A stretch of DNA of 27,844 bases, taken from assembly GCA_002454425.1 (NCBI GenBank), contig DKIV01000012.1:53933-81776 (forward strand), read 5' to 3'. The translations under genes were made by a program, and so were the position numbers. This DNA comes from Sphingobacteriaceae bacterium UBA6709. GTDB lineage: Bacteria; Bacteroidota; Bacteroidia; Sphingobacteriales; Sphingobacteriaceae. Shown in pieces: positions 17,272 through 24,569 of the stretch; the first letter of the stretch is position 1; every line of letters begins with the position of its first letter. Below the pieces are notes generated by a model. The model was given only the letters and a program-made list of their open reading frames with translations, was not told where the DNA came from and ran no database searches.

Positions 17272-17305
17272 CAAACATAATGACCACCACTGAAATTAAC
17301 GCAAA
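17272..17305 (-). promoter_or_regulatory. -33/-7 promoter of the HDAC-like gene
   Basis: On the minus strand TTTG (17302-17305) is followed after 22 nt by TATGTTTG (17272-17279), a perfect Bacteroidota -7 box. Transcription should begin near 17265, leaving a leader of about 25 nt before ATG 17238. It makes the gene independent of the upstream hydrolase operon. Confidence 0.6.
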
Positions 17306-17333
17306 AAAAAGATAGCTCTTGCACCAATCCGAC

Positions 17334-17353
17334 AAAAACAGGGCTCACCTGTT
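17334..17353 (-). terminator. Intrinsic terminator of the GH43-GH51-BNR_4 operon
   Basis: On the minus strand AACAGG, a 5-nt loop and CCTGTT form a hairpin (17337-17353) that runs into TTT. Its first arm overlaps the stop codon of the BNR_4 gene (17352-17354). It separates the hydrolase operon from the HDAC-like gene. Confidence 0.7.
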
Positions 17354-18734
17354 AGGGTTTCCATTCAAGGACACTTACCCTGGATGCCGGCGTTGCTTTC
17401 AATCCCTCGGCATCCTGCTGCTGCACCGGCTGGAGGAATACGCTCAATACTTTATGGCTGTCCCAGCGTCCCTGATCAATAGTTGGTTCCCAACTTCCCA
17501 GGTTACTGCTATAAAGAGTAGAACTAGAAAGTCGCCCTACTGTTAAGTCAAGACAGGATGCTTCCAAAACATTGCCCTGTTCAGCATCCCTGGAAAGCAT
17601 AATCAGCGTCTTCTTTCCCCGTCTTTCTAAAAGTACAGCCAAAGGCCTTGAAATCGGGATACTTTTGGTACCCATGCCGTTTAGGTTAAAGTTCCCTTTA
17701 CGGAAGCCCAATTGGCGCGTTTTCCATGTTGAATCTTTATAAATCAGCTGATACTGCGGGCGCCCTTCTTTCTGCCAGTAGCTGACGATATAAGGATTAC
17801 CCTCGCTGTCGCTGCACATAGACGTTTGATTTATCAGCTGACTATTCTGCGGAATTTTAAGTGCATACTCTGCGTTCGCCGCCCGTATGGGTAAGGTGTA
17901 CGGCGTACCATCGGAACGCTCCCAGGTTTTACCACCATCTCGGGAACGCGCGTAACACATGTCGTGATTGCTGGCAACATCGGGACTTTCCCGCCACACC
18001 CATGATATATGAATTATTCCGCTAGCATCTACGCATGTCTGCGTGTAGGGACTGCGCTGCCCCTCGCCATCAATCAATGAGCTCTGCAGCCGCTGCCAGC
18101 CTGAGGTCTTAAGATCGTATCTGTTCATCACAAGCTCCCCCTTGCCGGAGCCGCCATTGCGATAGAAAAACAACAAGGAACCATCGGGCATTCTGTAAAA
18201 CTCCGGATAACTTACATAACGCTCATCCCTGCCGGTCATCACCTCCTTCGCTCCCATCTCAATAGATTCGGGAACACGCGCACGCGCGTAGTTCAAGGCA
18301 TTGTTATGGTGATCCCAGGACATATGGAGAACCCCTCGCCCGTCAACCATGATACTTATCGCATTATGGGCATCAGCAACATTTCCCTTAAATTCAGTAC
18401 GCTTAACAGTCCATACTTTTGAAGGAAGCTTGCGCGTAGCCAGCATCACATACCCTTCAGCGTTATACCAGGACGCATATTGCCTGTCCCGAAAGCTTGT
18501 AATAGCACTTTTCCTGAAAATCACCGCATTGACAGAATTGGACGCCCAGCCTTCACCAAGCTCCATAATGTCTACCGGAGGCTTCGTACGAGTCAATTTT
18601 TTACTACAGGAGCTCAGCATCCCAAGGCTGATAAACACGATCATAGTCGCGGTAAACCTCAACAGCCGCCTTACGGAGCAAGCACCTAAAAGCTTGTCAG
18701 AATACCGATGCCATAGCGCTCCGGGCTTTCTCAT
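17352..18734 (-). CDS. BNR_4 beta-propeller lipoprotein, putative polysaccharide lyase or hydrolase
   Basis: The product is 460 residues, matching the BNR_4 type of seven-bladed propeller. The signal is unusually long: RRLLRF (22-27), a hydrophobic core and lipobox MLSSC (Cys43). Met31 is an alternative start but would leave no positive charge; the 18734 start is favoured because it lies 1 nt from the stop of the GH51 gene, indicating coupled translation. Family marks are DAHNAISI at 121-128 (His123), SWDHHNNALNYARA at 139-152 (His142, His143), YVSYPEFYRMPDGSLLFFYR at 173-192 and an Asp-box-like YARSRDGGKTWERSDG at 261-276. As I recall, this fold includes ulvan lyases (PL24/PL25) and GH145, an enzyme removing rhamnose from glucuronic acid in arabinogalactan. 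Those precedents and the hydrolase operon suggest action on a uronic-acid-containing side chain; the reaction itself is inference. Confidence 0.82.
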   Translation of the reverse strand: MRKPGALWHRYSDKLLGACSVRRLLRFTATMIVFISLGMLSSCSKKLTRTKPPVDIMELGEGWASNSVNAVIFRKSAITSFRDRQYASWYNAEGYVMLATRKLPSKVWTVKRTEFKGNVADAHNAISIMVDGRGVLHMSWDHHNNALNYARARVPESIEMGAKEVMTGRDERYVSYPEFYRMPDGSLLFFYRNGGSGKGELVMNRYDLKTSGWQRLQSSLIDGEGQRSPYTQTCVDASGIIHISWVWRESPDVASNHDMCYARSRDGGKTWERSDGTPYTLPIRAANAEYALKIPQNSQLINQTSMCSDSEGNPYIVSYWQKEGRPQYQLIYKDSTWKTRQLGFRKGNFNLNGMGTKSIPISRPLAVLLERRGKKTLIMLSRDAEQGNVLEASCLDLTVGRLSSSTLYSSNLGSWEPTIDQGRWDSHKVLSVFLQPVQQQDAEGLKATPASRVSVLEWKP

Positions 18735-18735
18735 A

Positions 18736-21315
18736 TCACTTAGAAATATTTATCAACTTAAACGAATAGGGTTCCATAGCTATGGAAGACAGGTCCACGG
18801 CATTTTTCGATTCCTGAACTGGTATCACCCGCTTATCGGCGGGAGAGCCACTCAAGGTCGTGATCCTTGCTTTTCCACTTATATCGATTACGCCGTTGCC
18901 TTCAAGTGAAAGCGAAACAGGAACAGGTGTTAAATTAACGAGCCGGATGCTTATTGTCTGCCCCATACGAACCACAGAACAGGCAATGCGCGTACGTAAC
19001 TCTTCCTTCTCTGACGACACCCACTTCTCTATCGGTAGATACTCCTGTCCCGGGTTATTCCCAAACAGCTTTTGTACCTCGTAGCCAACGGTCGTCTTCA
19101 GCTCCTCATTATTAAAATATATCAAATTAGGGTTCCAGTTAGTATGCCCCTCTTTAGCCAGCAAAGGCGCGTAAGAGGTCATTTTTACAATATCACCATT
19201 CCGCTCTATTGCTGTAAGATAGAGCGCCTCCGCGAGTGCCGTCTCCAGATTATTAGGTCGGCCAGGCAGATGTGCAGCATACTCCCCAAGATATACCTGA
19301 GAACCGTCACGCCGGTAGGTATCGTAAAAGTTTTGATTATTGATAAACCATCCGGGAGTTTGGTAATAGTGCTCATCCATCACAGGTATATGCAACTCAT
19401 CGGCAATGCGCCAGCCTTCGCGATAATCGGTACCCTCGCAAAAAGGACCGGCAGTGCCGATAACCTTTATCTCAGGATGTGCTTTGCGCAACGCCGCGTA
19501 GATCATGCGGAAGCGCTCCTCAAAAACATCGCTAATCAGATCTTCGTTCCCGACGCCAATATACTTAAGATTAAACGGAGCGGGATGTCCTGCCTGCGCA
19601 CGCTTACGCCCCCAAACGCTTGTCGCCGGACCATTAGCATATTCTACCAGATCGATAATGTCCTGTATATAGGCGCCCATCTCCTCCATCGGTATACCGC
19701 CCTGCTGACCATTTCCGCCCGTCCCCGAGTTCTGACAAGGCACGCCCGCGGCAAGTACCGGTATTGGCTCCGCGCCCAGATCCTCGCAGAACTGGAAATA
19801 TTCAAAATACCCCAGACCGCGCGACTGATGATAGTTCCAAATATTGCGCATGGGCTTGCGCTGCTCCAAGGGTCCGATACTTCCTTTCCAATCGTAAATA
19901 TTTTCCAGCCCATCGCCATGAGCGACACAGCCTCCCGGAAAACGCACGAAGCGAGGCCTAATATTCGCTATCGACTGTGCCAGATCCGCACGCAGACCAT
20001 TCTTCCTTCCGTTGAAAGTCTTCTGCGGAAATAAGGACACCATATCCACAGCAAAAACACCGGTATTCTCAGCAACAAGCTGTAAACGCGCCTTGGACGA
20101 TCCCTCCGATGCTGTTAACACCAGCTCTCTCTTCTTCCAGTCTCGTGAATCAACTTTTAAAGAGGCACTAGCCAGGACCTCATTTTGCTCATTTACAAGT
20201 CGCACCTTGAGTGAAGCTGCTTCGTTTCCGGTGGTCTTTGAAAACATGCTGAAGTTATACCTTTCGCCCTTCCTTATCACAATGCCATCATAGCCGGCAT
20301 TGTAAACCGCGGAACCATTCTCTGTAACCTGTACGCGCAGGTAGTGTTTATTATTCTGATGTATCGGCAACACAGTATCCACGGTCAGGCTTATGCCCCT
20401 GGGATCTGCAGACCAGGCATACATAGCGTCCCAGGCCTTATGACGGCTTGACCGGTCGGACGGAGCGTATTCAAAATCGCGATTCTGTATCAACTCAGCA
20501 TATAGACCTCCATCCGCAGCATAGCTTATATCTTCGAAAAACGCGCCGATGAGCATATTGGAGATCGGTGTAGGAGACTCCTTCTTCAGGGTGATCTTTG
20601 CATTTAAAGTCTTGATACCGGAAAAGCGTCTGGCATCCTGAGCCGTTGTCTCGGCATTCTGTGAATTCCGAAACTGTCGCGCCTGCCAGGCTTCCAGCAG
20701 ACGCTGTAAAACAGCATATTCTACGCGCAAACGTTGTCCTTCCACCGTTTTACCGCGAAGCACAATAGTGCCAGCCCCTACGGCATATTCACTTTTCCTC
20801 GCGGGACTGTACGTCTTGAAATCGCGTGTGCTCAGCTCGAAAAGCTCGTCTCCGGCATCCGAAAAATTTATGATATAGGATGCCTTGCTCTCGTCATAAG
20901 ATATCTTTGAACGCTTAAAGGTTCTGCCTTCTGCCAAATCAGGATATCGCTGACTCGACCAGGCAATAAGATCTTTCGAATAAGCATAGGCAAAAACCGG
21001 TTCCTTATTATTCAAGCTGAAAACACAATGCCATTCCCCCTTGGCATCCCTGAACAAGGAAGGATAATTCATGCGCTTCTGACTACCCCAGGGTCCATAG
21101 TCGCTATTCAATTCACTATAATTGTCACCTATAATATTCCATTGCTGGCCATTGGCACTCCAGGCGAACTCCAACCCATTCTGCCCCCCGCGATCCGGAT
21201 TAGCATAAGCAAAAAGATAAACGGAATCAGGTACCGACCGTGACGATGAGCGCGCCACTTCCGGTAGCGACGACAGCATGCTCAGCATTGCCACGAACAA
21301 GACAGTTGCTCTCAT
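18736..21315 (-). CDS. GH51 alpha-L-arabinofuranosidase with degenerate GH43-like N-terminal domain
   Basis: The product is 859 residues with a signal peptide (cleavage near 22), exported. Residues about 30-180 resemble the first part of a GH43 propeller (YLFAYANPDRGG, KISYDESKASYIINFS), but the usual RDP holding the catalytic base reads NYP at 83-85 and the later GH43 acid motifs are absent. Residues about 240-290 begin the GH51 enzyme (AFFEDISYAADGGLYAELIQ), interrupted by a carbohydrate-binding-like beta-sandwich (about 295-430), then the barrel: FVRFPGGCVAHG at 456-467, YIGVGNED with acid/base Glu591, and YLGEYAAH with nucleophile Glu678. A beta-rich C-terminal domain follows. It removes arabinofuranose by a retaining mechanism. 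The gene starts 2 nt after the GH43 gene and ends 1 nt before the BNR_4 gene, so the three form one operon. Confidence 0.92.
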   Translation of the reverse strand: MRATVLFVAMLSMLSSLPEVARSSSRSVPDSVYLFAYANPDRGGQNGLEFAWSANGQQWNIIGDNYSELNSDYGPWGSQKRMNYPSLFRDAKGEWHCVFSLNNKEPVFAYAYSKDLIAWSSQRYPDLAEGRTFKRSKISYDESKASYIINFSDAGDELFELSTRDFKTYSPARKSEYAVGAGTIVLRGKTVEGQRLRVEYAVLQRLLEAWQARQFRNSQNAETTAQDARRFSGIKTLNAKITLKKESPTPISNMLIGAFFEDISYAADGGLYAELIQNRDFEYAPSDRSSRHKAWDAMYAWSADPRGISLTVDTVLPIHQNNKHYLRVQVTENGSAVYNAGYDGIVIRKGERYNFSMFSKTTGNEAASLKVRLVNEQNEVLASASLKVDSRDWKKRELVLTASEGSSKARLQLVAENTGVFAVDMVSLFPQKTFNGRKNGLRADLAQSIANIRPRFVRFPGGCVAHGDGLENIYDWKGSIGPLEQRKPMRNIWNYHQSRGLGYFEYFQFCEDLGAEPIPVLAAGVPCQNSGTGGNGQQGGIPMEEMGAYIQDIIDLVEYANGPATSVWGRKRAQAGHPAPFNLKYIGVGNEDLISDVFEERFRMIYAALRKAHPEIKVIGTAGPFCEGTDYREGWRIADELHIPVMDEHYYQTPGWFINNQNFYDTYRRDGSQVYLGEYAAHLPGRPNNLETALAEALYLTAIERNGDIVKMTSYAPLLAKEGHTNWNPNLIYFNNEELKTTVGYEVQKLFGNNPGQEYLPIEKWVSSEKEELRTRIACSVVRMGQTISIRLVNLTPVPVSLSLEGNGVIDISGKARITTLSGSPADKRVIPVQESKNAVDLSSIAMEPYSFKLINISK

Positions 21316-21317
21316 GT

Positions 21318-23450
21318 TTATAATTTTACTGGCTTTATACCTTGATGATCCGGATGAACTTCTTTCACAAGTCCCTGATCATCGAACTCAAGACGATTGA
21401 TGCAAACCTCTCGATTATATCCCGCGTCCCTGCCCATCTTTATACCTTCAGGATATACAAACCGGTGATACACCATATACCATTCATCCTTTCCAGGTAC
21501 CTGAATTACTGAATTATGCCCGGTACCATAGATACCCTGCCCGGCATCCTTCTGTAACACCAGATTGTGTTCGGGAATGGTAATCTTTCCGGTAGCGCTA
21601 TCGCTAAATCCGTAGCGTACACGATAATTTTCATCCCGCGTGTCATTCTCCGACCAGAAAAAATAGTATCTGTTTTTTCGAAAAATCACGTAAGCCCCCT
21701 CCCGAAAGGTATGGTCTGGGGTGATAATCGACGGTGCTCCCTTAAGCGACAACATATCATCGTTAAGCTCCGTTACCGCCAGGTAGCCATTCCCCCAATA
21801 GAGATAGTATTTCCCAGTTTGCGGATCATGGAATGCCATAGGGTCAATCTCTTGCCCTCTGTTTATCCCGGCAGGATGTCCTTCGACAAGAGGCTTCCCG
21901 GAATCCCGGAACGGACCCGCGGGACTGTCGCTGCTGGCAACGCCAATTTTTTGTCCGGCGGTGAAATAGAAAAAGTACTTCGTCAAGCCATCAATCTTAC
22001 GACTGGTAATCGTGGGTGCCCAGGCATTATTTCTCGCCCAGCTTACGTCTTTTCTAAGGTCAAGTATTATTCCCTCATCCTTCCAGTTCTGCAAATCTTC
22101 AGAAGAAAAAGCCTTGAAGTAACTGCCGCTCCAATTGCGAAATCCATCAGAGGTGGGGTACATGTAAAAACGCTTTTTATCAGCGAAGTAAGCGATGTCA
22201 GGATCGGCATACGCCCCCTGTAACACAGGATTAGCAGCAGACACCAGCTTCACCTGATATACCTCTGCCGTCTTGCCAGAAACCTTTACGGTACAACTGA
22301 ACACATTTGCTCCCGTGGCCTTCGTAGAGACAAGCACTCCCGGGAAATTAAAAAACGTAGGGCTCAGCCTTTTGGCCGTTGACTTTACGTCCAGCATTGC
22401 CAGCACCTCCTTTTTCACTGTATCGACGTCTACCTTACCCGGCTTCATCCCAGGTATTTTTAAGGACCGCATTACAGTACCCGCATCTACCCAGCGAGCA
22501 CTAAGCCGGGCGGCCTCCGCACGTGTAATTGGCATTACAGTGCCATGTCGCGGGCGGAAATCCATGTCAACATCCTGATCGATCACCTGAAAATGCTCAA
22601 GATCTGAAGTGCGGGTAAACTGGTATTTTCCCGTGGTATATAGATCATACATCAAGATGTAATCCTTACCCTGATTTAACTTAAACACCCCTGAGCCTTC
22701 CACGGGGTCCTTTGTTTGCTGCACAAACTTATCACGCAACACATATCCTCCGTTCAAAGTCTTTGACACCGCTATCTTTAATCCTTTGCCGGATCCTTCC
22801 GTCTTGAAGAACAAATGATATAAACCATCCTTCTTGATAATGTCGCCATCAATCGTCGCCCCGCCCCCCGGATTAAAGTACAATTGCTTAGGTTCAGTTT
22901 CAAGAGCCGTGAAGTCCTTATTCGCGTAGGAATAATAAATCACATCCGCGCCTTCACCAAACCGCATAGACCAATAGATCATGTACTTCCCAACCGACTC
23001 ATCGTAAATAGTTTGCGGCGCCCATACGCGATTTACATCCTTAAACGCTGCGAAGCTTTGCGGAATGTTTACGATCGATGATTTCCAATGTACAAGATCA
23101 TCAGACTGCATGAGTACCATGGCTATATTAGGACCCCAACCATATTTTGCTACCTGCATATCTGTCGCTACCATATAAAAACCCTTACCATCATGCTTTC
23201 TCAGGATATGAGGATCACGAAGTCCTCCGGTAATGCTAACATCTGCTGAGCTAATTACCGGCATATTATTGTTTAATGCCCTGTACTGGTAGCCATTGTC
23301 GCTTAACGCAAAGCGAATAGATTCATGATCCGCGCCGTTGCCGGTAAAGTAAGTAAACAGGTAATATGTGTAGGGTTCCTGTTTCTGCCCCGATACACTG
23401 GAAGCAATAAGAACGAAGAGTACAGCGAAGAGAAATAATCGTTTAGTCAT
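21318..23450 (-). CDS. Exported tandem GH43-GH43 glycosidase
   Basis: The product is 710 residues with a signal peptide ending near SVSGQ. It contains two five-bladed propellers of the GH43 type, the inverting arabinofuranosidase/xylosidase/galactosidase family. The N-terminal unit (about 27-310) has LRDPHIL (Asp79, base), TIDGDII (Asp201 or Asp203, pKa modulator) and VEGSGVFKL (Glu251, acid). The C-terminal unit (about 405-700) has YADPDIA (Asp416), QEIDPMAF (Asp536) and FREGAYVIF (Glu584), plus NNAWAPT at 474-480. Both sets look complete, so two activities are possible. A linker of about 90 residues lies between them. The subfamily and hence the sugar (arabinose, xylose or galactose) cannot be fixed by eye. 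It is the first gene of the three-gene operon, preceded by a 206-bp leader with alternative hairpins. Confidence 0.9.
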   Translation of the reverse strand: MTKRLFLFAVLFVLIASSVSGQKQEPYTYYLFTYFTGNGADHESIRFALSDNGYQYRALNNNMPVISSADVSITGGLRDPHILRKHDGKGFYMVATDMQVAKYGWGPNIAMVLMQSDDLVHWKSSIVNIPQSFAAFKDVNRVWAPQTIYDESVGKYMIYWSMRFGEGADVIYYSYANKDFTALETEPKQLYFNPGGGATIDGDIIKKDGLYHLFFKTEGSGKGLKIAVSKTLNGGYVLRDKFVQQTKDPVEGSGVFKLNQGKDYILMYDLYTTGKYQFTRTSDLEHFQVIDQDVDMDFRPRHGTVMPITRAEAARLSARWVDAGTVMRSLKIPGMKPGKVDVDTVKKEVLAMLDVKSTAKRLSPTFFNFPGVLVSTKATGANVFSCTVKVSGKTAEVYQVKLVSAANPVLQGAYADPDIAYFADKKRFYMYPTSDGFRNWSGSYFKAFSSEDLQNWKDEGIILDLRKDVSWARNNAWAPTITSRKIDGLTKYFFYFTAGQKIGVASSDSPAGPFRDSGKPLVEGHPAGINRGQEIDPMAFHDPQTGKYYLYWGNGYLAVTELNDDMLSLKGAPSIITPDHTFREGAYVIFRKNRYYFFWSENDTRDENYRVRYGFSDSATGKITIPEHNLVLQKDAGQGIYGTGHNSVIQVPGKDEWYMVYHRFVYPEGIKMGRDAGYNREVCINRLEFDDQGLVKEVHPDHQGIKPVKL

Positions 23451-23485
23451 ATGGTGATCTATGTTGTTTATCTAAAGATGGAAAA

Positions 23486-23579
23486 TGCTGTCAGGCACTT
23501 ATATGCTGTGCTCCCGGGCTCCGGAAGTATAACATCTGTAATCCCTGAACCTGACAGCACTCATCCTATAATCAGGTTC
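23486..23579 (-). promoter_or_regulatory. Leader with mutually exclusive hairpins (possible attenuator)
   Basis: In the leader of the GH43 gene, one central segment (23547-23559, plus-strand GAACCTGACAGCA) is complementary to two others: TCAGGTTC at 23572-23579 (8 bp) and TGCTGTCAGG at 23486-23495 (10 bp). The pairings share bases and exclude one another. On the minus-strand transcript the second pairing is followed directly by TTTT, as in a terminator, and the first would pre-empt it. The long 54-nt loop of the second hairpin makes this tentative. I do not recognise a known riboswitch. Confidence 0.4.
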
Positions 23580-23612
23580 GCTGCTAACGTCGTTTCCCCT
23601 ATAAGCGGGACT

Positions 23613-23635
23613 AAAAAACAGGTATAGCAACTTGT
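23613..23635 (-). terminator. Possible weak terminator of the GH16 gene
   Basis: On the minus strand ACAAGT, a 6-nt loop and ACCTGT form a 6-bp stem with one mismatch, running straight into TTTTT, 22 nt after the GH16 stop. The stem is weak; the T-run is what makes it plausible. Confidence 0.35.
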
Positions 23636-23656
23636 TTATCTCGCCAGAAATCAGCA

Positions 23657-24496
23657 TTACCTATCCTCCGGACGCTGGTATACGCGGACGTAATCAATTT
23701 TATAGATTCCGGGGAAGGCGGTTCCTGAAGGATCGCCCCCATTATCCCCACCTACCGCCATATTGAGCAACATGTAATGTTTTTCGTTAAACGGATTAAT
23801 CCCATTGGGTAAGACAAGCGCGGAAAGAGGCACCTCATTCAGTAACTGGTCGTCTACATAAAGACTGATCTTTTCTGCTGTCCAGTCCATACGCCAAACA
23901 TGGAAATTATCTGAAAAATCACGGGGTAGAGAATCCAGTGGGAGCTTTCGCGAAAACCAACGCGCTTTGTATTTAACACCGGTTCCGGTGGCGACATTGG
24001 CAAGAATCGCTCCCGAATAGTATTCCATGATGTCAATCTCGCCAGCATCAGGCCAGTCCCTGGCGCTGCCCAGGGTCCAGAACGCCGGCCATAACCCCTT
24101 CCGGGTATCAATCTTGGCGCGCATCACAAATCGGCCGTATTTCCATGAATGATGGCCCTGTGTATTGATACTTGACGAGGTATAATTTATCTGCCGGTGT
24201 TGCCGGCGCCAGTCGCCGGCCCCCTCTTCAAACGCGGGATTTTCCTTTTTTACGCGCTGAGCTTTAATCACCAGGCAGCCCCGCTCGATGGAGGCGTTCT
24301 CTCGTTGATACCATTGCAACTCATGATTACGAAGCATCCCTATTTCAAAATTCCAATTGTCCGGATGCGGACGACTGCCGGTATTGAATTCATCGGCCCA
24401 TACCAGGCGGTAGCCACCAATCGAATCAGCCTGAATCGACTGCCCAAGGCAGTACACAGACAGCAGCATACCCAATAGTAGTGTAGCTATTTTCAT
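23657..24496 (-). CDS. Exported GH16 endo-glycanase (laminarinase/endo-galactanase type)
   Basis: The product is 279 residues: a signal peptide ending near CLGQ (19), then a single GH16 jelly-roll domain with no extra modules. The catalytic motif is AGEIDIMEYY at 151-160, giving nucleophile Glu153, assisting Asp155 and acid/base Glu158 in the beta-bulge form E-x-D-x-x-E typical of laminarinase-like members. Other family marks are LVWADEFN at 31-38, GRFVMRAKID at 121-130, GLWPAFWTLG at 134-143 and a C-terminal IDYVRVYQ at 267-274. These enzymes cut beta-1,3/1,4-glucans or, in some Bacteroidota, beta-1,3-galactan backbones by a retaining mechanism. With beta-galactosidase and arabinosidase neighbours a galactan backbone is attractive, but sequence alone does not decide. 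It starts 73 nt after the GH2 stop. Confidence 0.92.
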   Translation of the reverse strand: MKIATLLLGMLLSVYCLGQSIQADSIGGYRLVWADEFNTGSRPHPDNWNFEIGMLRNHELQWYQRENASIERGCLVIKAQRVKKENPAFEEGAGDWRRQHRQINYTSSSINTQGHHSWKYGRFVMRAKIDTRKGLWPAFWTLGSARDWPDAGEIDIMEYYSGAILANVATGTGVKYKARWFSRKLPLDSLPRDFSDNFHVWRMDWTAEKISLYVDDQLLNEVPLSALVLPNGINPFNEKHYMLLNMAVGGDNGGDPSGTAFPGIYKIDYVRVYQRPEDR

Positions 24497-24540
24497 AATA
24501 TTAATGTTCAGGTCTGATTAAACAATGTTTGACTAAGAGC

Positions 24541-24564
24541 ATGGCCGGAACTGAATCCGGCCAT
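24541..24564 (-). terminator. GC-rich hairpin after the GH2 gene
   Basis: ATGGCCGGA at 24541-24549 pairs perfectly with TCCGGCCAT at 24556-24564 around a 6-nt loop. It lies 5 nt after the GH2 stop on the minus strand. The stem is very stable but the following sequence is only moderately T-rich (GCTCTTAG), so it may be a partial terminator or an mRNA-stabilising hairpin that separates expression of GH2 from GH16. Confidence 0.6.
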
Positions 24565-24569
24565 CGCTA

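Noticed and set aside
19072..20034. Long (320-codon) forward open frame inside the GH51 gene
   Set aside because: It is the antisense shadow of a gene with intact catalytic motifs; its translation is rich in Arg, Ile and Leu with no domain pattern.
21567..22223. 218-codon forward frame inside the GH43 gene
   Set aside because: It is antisense to the second GH43 unit, whose catalytic residues are all readable; no independent support.
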